Shown here: in pieces, positions 4,810 through 6,877 of the stretch | Layout: every line of letters begins with the position of its first letter | Numbering within the stretch: position 1 is the first letter of the stretch | Origin: Methanoregula sp. | Lineage (GTDB): Archaea; Halobacteriota; Methanomicrobia; Methanomicrobiales; Methanospirillaceae | Length of the DNA: 6,877 nt | Reading direction: 5' to 3' | NCBI GenBank assembly: GCA_003157895.1 | Contig: PMKW01000100.1 | Span: 1 to 6,877, forward strand | Notes under the pieces: model-generated | Seen by the model: the letters and a program-made list of their open reading frames with translations, nothing else | Database searches by the model: none | What the model was told of the DNA's origin: nothing | Program-made: the position numbers and the translations under genes

Positions 4810-5145
4810 GGAGACGACGAGCTAGCAGAACTCCGCAGGCGCAGGATGGCACAGTTGCAGCAGCAGGCTGGCGATCAGCAGGGCATGCAGGAAGAGCTCG
4901 AACGCCAGAAGCAGCTGAAATCCCAGATCCAGATGATACTCATGCAGGTTCTCGAGCCCGATGCACGGGAACGGCTGAATAACATCAAGCTGACCAAACC
5001 CGAGTTTGCCGGTGCGGTCGAGCAGCAGCTGATTACACTCGCACAGAGCGGACGGCTGAAGAACAAGATTACCGATGCACAGCTCAAGGAGCTGCTCAGG
5101 CAGCTCGCGCCCAAGAAGCGGGATTACTCCATTACCCGGCGATAA
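4807..5145 (+). CDS. PDCD5/TFAR19-family DNA-binding protein
   Basis: From GTG 4807 the product is 112 residues. It starts MGDDELAELRRRRMAQLQQQ, the typical N-terminus of archaeal PDCD5 homologues (PF01984). A charged, Gln-rich helical region (about 5-45) precedes the compact three-helix core, with VLEPDARERLNNIKLTKPEF (48-67), VEQQLITLAQSGRLKNKI (71-88) and the C-terminal LKELLRQLAPKKRDYSITRR. Human PDCD5 is linked to apoptosis and to binding the CCT chaperonin. Archaeal homologues are described as nucleic-acid binding with an unsettled role. Position between ribosomal genes suggests work near nascent chains or the ribosome, which is inference. The TAA stop overlaps the next ATG by one base (TAATG). 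Confidence 0.92.
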   Translation: MGDDELAELRRRRMAQLQQQAGDQQGMQEELERQKQLKSQIQMILMQVLEPDARERLNNIKLTKPEFAGAVEQQLITLAQSGRLKNKITDAQLKELLRQLAPKKRDYSITRR

Positions 5146-5732
5146 TGAAAGCTGGAGTGCTGTACAGCGGCGGAAAGGACAGTTCCCTTGCATCCATCAT
5201 GCTGGGTACGTATTACGAGGTTGAACTCAACACGTTCGTGTTCGACCCGCTCCGCCATATCCCGACTCTTTCGGCTGCGGCTGAAGCATTGGGTTACCCC
5301 TTGAAAAAAAGGGTATTTGAAAAAGGAATGCTGGACGAAATGGCCGACCTGGTGATTGAGCGGGGGTATCCGAATGATGCTATCAACGCAGTCCACCAGA
5401 CCGCCGTTGAATCGCTCGCAGCGGAGTATGAAGTGGTCGGGGACGGCACGCGGTTCGATGACCGGGTCCCGATGCTCCCCCGCGATACCGTCCAGAGCCT
5501 GATGAGCAGGACAGGGTGTTCGTACGTGCGGCCCCTGCTCGGTTATCCAAGACACGAAGTCGACCGGCTGGCAGACCAGCTCCTTGTCGTACAGTACGGG
5601 GAGACCGGTACGATCCAGAACGGCGATTACGAATCAGAGATCAGGGATGCGATCCGGGCCCGCGGGCTCGATCCGGCACCCCTCTTTCCGGCACACCACG
5701 AGCAGTCGCTTGTCGTTGGCAGGAAAGGATAA
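5145..5732 (+). CDS. PP-loop ATPase (adenine nucleotide alpha-hydrolase-like), function unassigned
   Basis: The 195-residue protein begins [26 protein letters not shown] (8-13) is the PP-loop that binds ATP in N-type ATP pyrophosphatases, which adenylylate a substrate in tRNA thiolation, lysidine, queuosine-precursor or NAD synthesis. Further conserved-looking blocks are [15 protein letters not shown] (97-111), [15 protein letters not shown] (129-143), [11 protein letters not shown] (160-170) and FPAHHEQSL (181-189). There is only one cysteine (C125), so the Cys-rich metal sites of TtcA/TtuA-type thiolases and the Cys motif of QueC are absent; those identities are unlikely. It is shorter than most PP-loop tRNA enzymes and has no added RNA-binding domain. 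It is translationally coupled to the PDCD5 gene by the TAATG overlap and precedes rpl39e by 16 nt. A role in tRNA, rRNA or translation-factor modification is inferred from position only. Confidence 0.82.
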   Translation: MKAGVLYSGGKDSSLASIMLGTYYEVELNTFVFDPLRHIPTLSAAAEALGYPLKKRVFEKGMLDEMADLVIERGYPNDAINAVHQTAVESLAAEYEVVGDGTRFDDRVPMLPRDTVQSLMSRTGCSYVRPLLGYPRHEVDRLADQLLVVQYGETGTIQNGDYESEIRDAIRARGLDPAPLFPAHHEQSLVVGRKG

Positions 5733-5748
5733 GAGCGTTGGTGACAAT

Positions 5749-5901
5749 ATGAGCAAACTAAGTAAAGGCAGGAAGATCCGGCTGGCAAAGGCATGTGAAC
5801 AGAACCGGCGCGTACCCCAGTGGGTCATGGTCAGGACCAAGCGCGCTGTGGTTGCGCACCCGAAAAGGCGCAACTGGCGTAAGAGCACGCTGAAGGTGTA
5901 A
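5749..5901 (+). CDS. rpl39e: 50S ribosomal protein L39e
   Basis: This 50-residue, very basic protein ([20 protein letters not shown]..., ending WRKSTLKV) is L39e at its usual length. L39e lies in the wall of the peptide exit tunnel of archaeal and eukaryotic large subunits, where bacteria have no equivalent. The conserved RRVPQWV segment (20-26) and the basic [18 protein letters not shown] region (29-46) are present. The frame is open much further upstream into the PP-loop gene, but ATG 5749 has GGTGA (5740-5744) 4 nt before it and matches the family start, so longer versions are wrong. It sits between the PP-loop gene and rpl31e in one transcript. Confidence 0.95.
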   Translation: MSKLSKGRKIRLAKACEQNRRVPQWVMVRTKRAVVAHPKRRNWRKSTLKV

Positions 5902-5904
5902 GTC

Positions 5905-6171
5905 ATGGCAGAAATAATGCAGGAGCACATTTACATCATCCCCCTGCGGGATGTACGGCGGATGCCCGGCTGGAAGCGGAGCAACGGCGCAATCAAGGAC
6001 ATCCGGAAATATCTCGCCAAGCACATGAAGAGCGAGGATGTCAAGCTTGACAAGGGTATCAACGAGATGGTATGGAGCCGGGGCAGCTCAAAGCCGCCGT
6101 CAAAGATCCGGGTCCGCGCCATGAAGATGGAGGACGGGCAGGTTCAGGCAGAACTTGCACCGGAATCGTAG
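5905..6171 (+). CDS. rpl31e: 50S ribosomal protein L31e
   Basis: The 88-residue product matches archaeal L31e. Recognisable parts are [20 protein letters not shown] (7-26), [20 protein letters not shown] (29-48), [20 protein letters not shown] (52-71) and an acidic end. The protein sits near the exit-tunnel opening on the archaeal/eukaryotic large subunit and helps form the docking rim for nascent-chain factors. Length is normal. The start lies 3 nt after the rpl39e stop, and its SD, AAGGTG at 5893-5898, lies inside the last codons of rpl39e. The TAG stop is followed directly by the aIF6 ATG with no gap. Confidence 0.95.
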   Translation: MAEIMQEHIYIIPLRDVRRMPGWKRSNGAIKDIRKYLAKHMKSEDVKLDKGINEMVWSRGSSKPPSKIRVRAMKMEDGQVQAELAPES

Positions 6172-6834
6172 ATGGAACGCACGATCACGTTTGCAGGCGA
6201 CCCGAACATCGGGGTGTTTGCCCGGGTGCTGGGGGATATCGCGATCGTCCCGCCGGATTCCACAGCGGAGTTTAAGGCTGCGGTCCGCGATGCGCTCGGC
6301 GTAACCCTCGTGGAAACCACGATACAGGGAAGCCCCATTATCGGGTCCCTTGTTGCAGGCAACAGCCGGGGCGTTGTTGTCTCGGGACTTGCAACCGAGG
6401 AAGAGATCGGCAGGCTTGCAGAGCACCGTGAGGTGCTGCTCTTAACCGAGTCGATGAATGCTGCCGGCAACGTGATCATGGCAAACGACACCTTTGCGGC
6501 AGTTCACGAGGATATGCCCACCGATCTTTCGAAAGCGATCGGGGAGTTCCTCGGCGTTGAGGTGATCCACCTCACTCTTGGCGGGGTAAAGACCATCGGC
6601 ATGGCCGGCGTGGCCACCAACAAGGGGGTCATTGTCCACCCGCGGGCTACCGAGCGGCAGATCGCCGTTCTGGAGGAGATCGCGAAGGTTCCGGTCGGCA
6701 CGGGCTCGATCAACATGGGTGGCGCACTCGTCGGCACCGGGCTTCTCGTCAACGAGAAAGGGTACCTGGCCGGCAACGCAACGAGCGGGTTTGAACTGGG
6801 CAGGATAGAGGACGTATTTGGTTTTCTGGAGTGA
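6172..6834 (+). CDS. eif6: Translation initiation factor aIF6 (ribosome anti-association factor)
   Basis: aIF6 binds the large subunit and prevents its premature joining with the small one; eukaryotic eIF6 also takes part in 60S biogenesis. The 220-residue protein is a complete five-fold pentein propeller. Repeated motifs can be followed along it: [20 protein letters not shown] (9-28), [17 protein letters not shown] (58-74), [16 protein letters not shown] (96-111), [15 protein letters not shown] (146-160), [20 protein letters not shown] (181-200) and [17 protein letters not shown] (204-220). Length is normal for archaea, without the eukaryotic C-terminal tail. The ATG abuts the rpl31e stop (TAGATG) and lacks a good SD, which suggests coupling to rpl31e translation. 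Presence beside L39e and L31e fits a large-subunit maturation operon. Confidence 0.96.
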   Translation: MERTITFAGDPNIGVFARVLGDIAIVPPDSTAEFKAAVRDALGVTLVETTIQGSPIIGSLVAGNSRGVVVSGLATEEEIGRLAEHREVLLLTESMNAAGNVIMANDTFAAVHEDMPTDLSKAIGEFLGVEVIHLTLGGVKTIGMAGVATNKGVIVHPRATERQIAVLEEIAKVPVGTGSINMGGALVGTGLLVNEKGYLAGNATSGFELGRIEDVFGFLE

Positions 6835-6840
6835 GTAAAA

Positions 6841-6877
6841 ATGACAGATCAGAAGTTTGAAGTGAAAGGCACGTTCC
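6841..6877 (+). CDS. rplX: 50S ribosomal protein LX / L18a (L20A), first 12 codons, cut by window edge
   Basis: An ATG at 6841 opens MTDQKFEVKGTF before the window ends. The FxVKGTF start is typical of archaeal LX, a large-subunit protein related to eukaryotic L18a (eL20). It also fits the archaeal gene order in which LX follows aIF6. GGAGTGAG at 6828-6835, crossing the aIF6 stop, is the likely SD. Identity rests on twelve residues plus context. Confidence 0.75.
   Translation, partial: MTDQKFEVKGTF

Noticed and set aside
5584..5748. Upstream extension of the L39e frame
   Set aside because: It lies inside the PP-loop gene in another frame, whereas ATG 5749 has a good SD and gives the exact family length of 50 residues.
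1..6877. CRISPR array, insertion sequence or integrase attachment site
   Set aside because: No regularly spaced direct repeats, transposase-like frame or terminal inverted repeats were seen; the gene content is conserved housekeeping.

Overview
The window looks like a piece of a euryarchaeal methanogen chromosome, most likely order Methanomicrobiales (Methanoregula-like). The evidence is archaeal-specific ribosomal proteins (S19e, L39e, L31e, LX), an archaeal RNase P subunit, aIF6 and a PDCD5-family protein. TATA-box promoters, moderately high G+C and short or overlapping gene junctions fit this. The order-level placement is inferred from gene order and general resemblance, not from a database search.

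Layout. Positions 1-233 (minus strand) hold the 5' end of xseA, the exonuclease VII large subunit. It is divergent from a TIM-barrel sugar-isomerase/endonuclease-IV-like gene (276-1097). After an 86-nt gap with a TATA box and two abutting hairpins comes a CNNM/CorC-type membrane protein with a CBS pair (1184-2488). Its stop codon overlaps the start of purN (2485-3090). A second transcription block begins near 3140 with RNase P component 4 (3191-3517), overlapped by a YhbY/CRM RNA-binding protein (3501-3824).

Positions 3825-4195 form the only sizeable gap without a convincing gene. It holds a hairpin just after yhbY, a dense cluster of CTGAT/TTGAT pentamers, a compact foldable segment (4042-4108) preceded by a TATA-like box, and a strong TATA box for the next operon.

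From 4196 to the right edge runs a tight translation operon: rps19e, a PDCD5-family gene, a PP-loop ATPase, rpl39e, rpl31e, aIF6 and the first codons of the LX/L18a gene. Junctions are 16 nt or less, and several Shine-Dalgarno (SD) sequences lie inside or across the preceding stop codon. The operon makes large- and small-subunit proteins plus the anti-association factor aIF6. Upstream RNase P and YhbY add tRNA and rRNA maturation, so 3191-6877 is largely an RNA-processing and ribosome-assembly neighbourhood.

The genes are mostly conserved housekeeping genes and I see no clear new multi-gene system. The best candidates for something undescribed are non-coding: the foldable 4042-4108 segment and the two-hairpin leader of the CNNM gene. 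At the protein level the long Lys/Ala/Glu tail on S19e and the uncharacterised PP-loop enzyme embedded in the ribosomal operon stand out.
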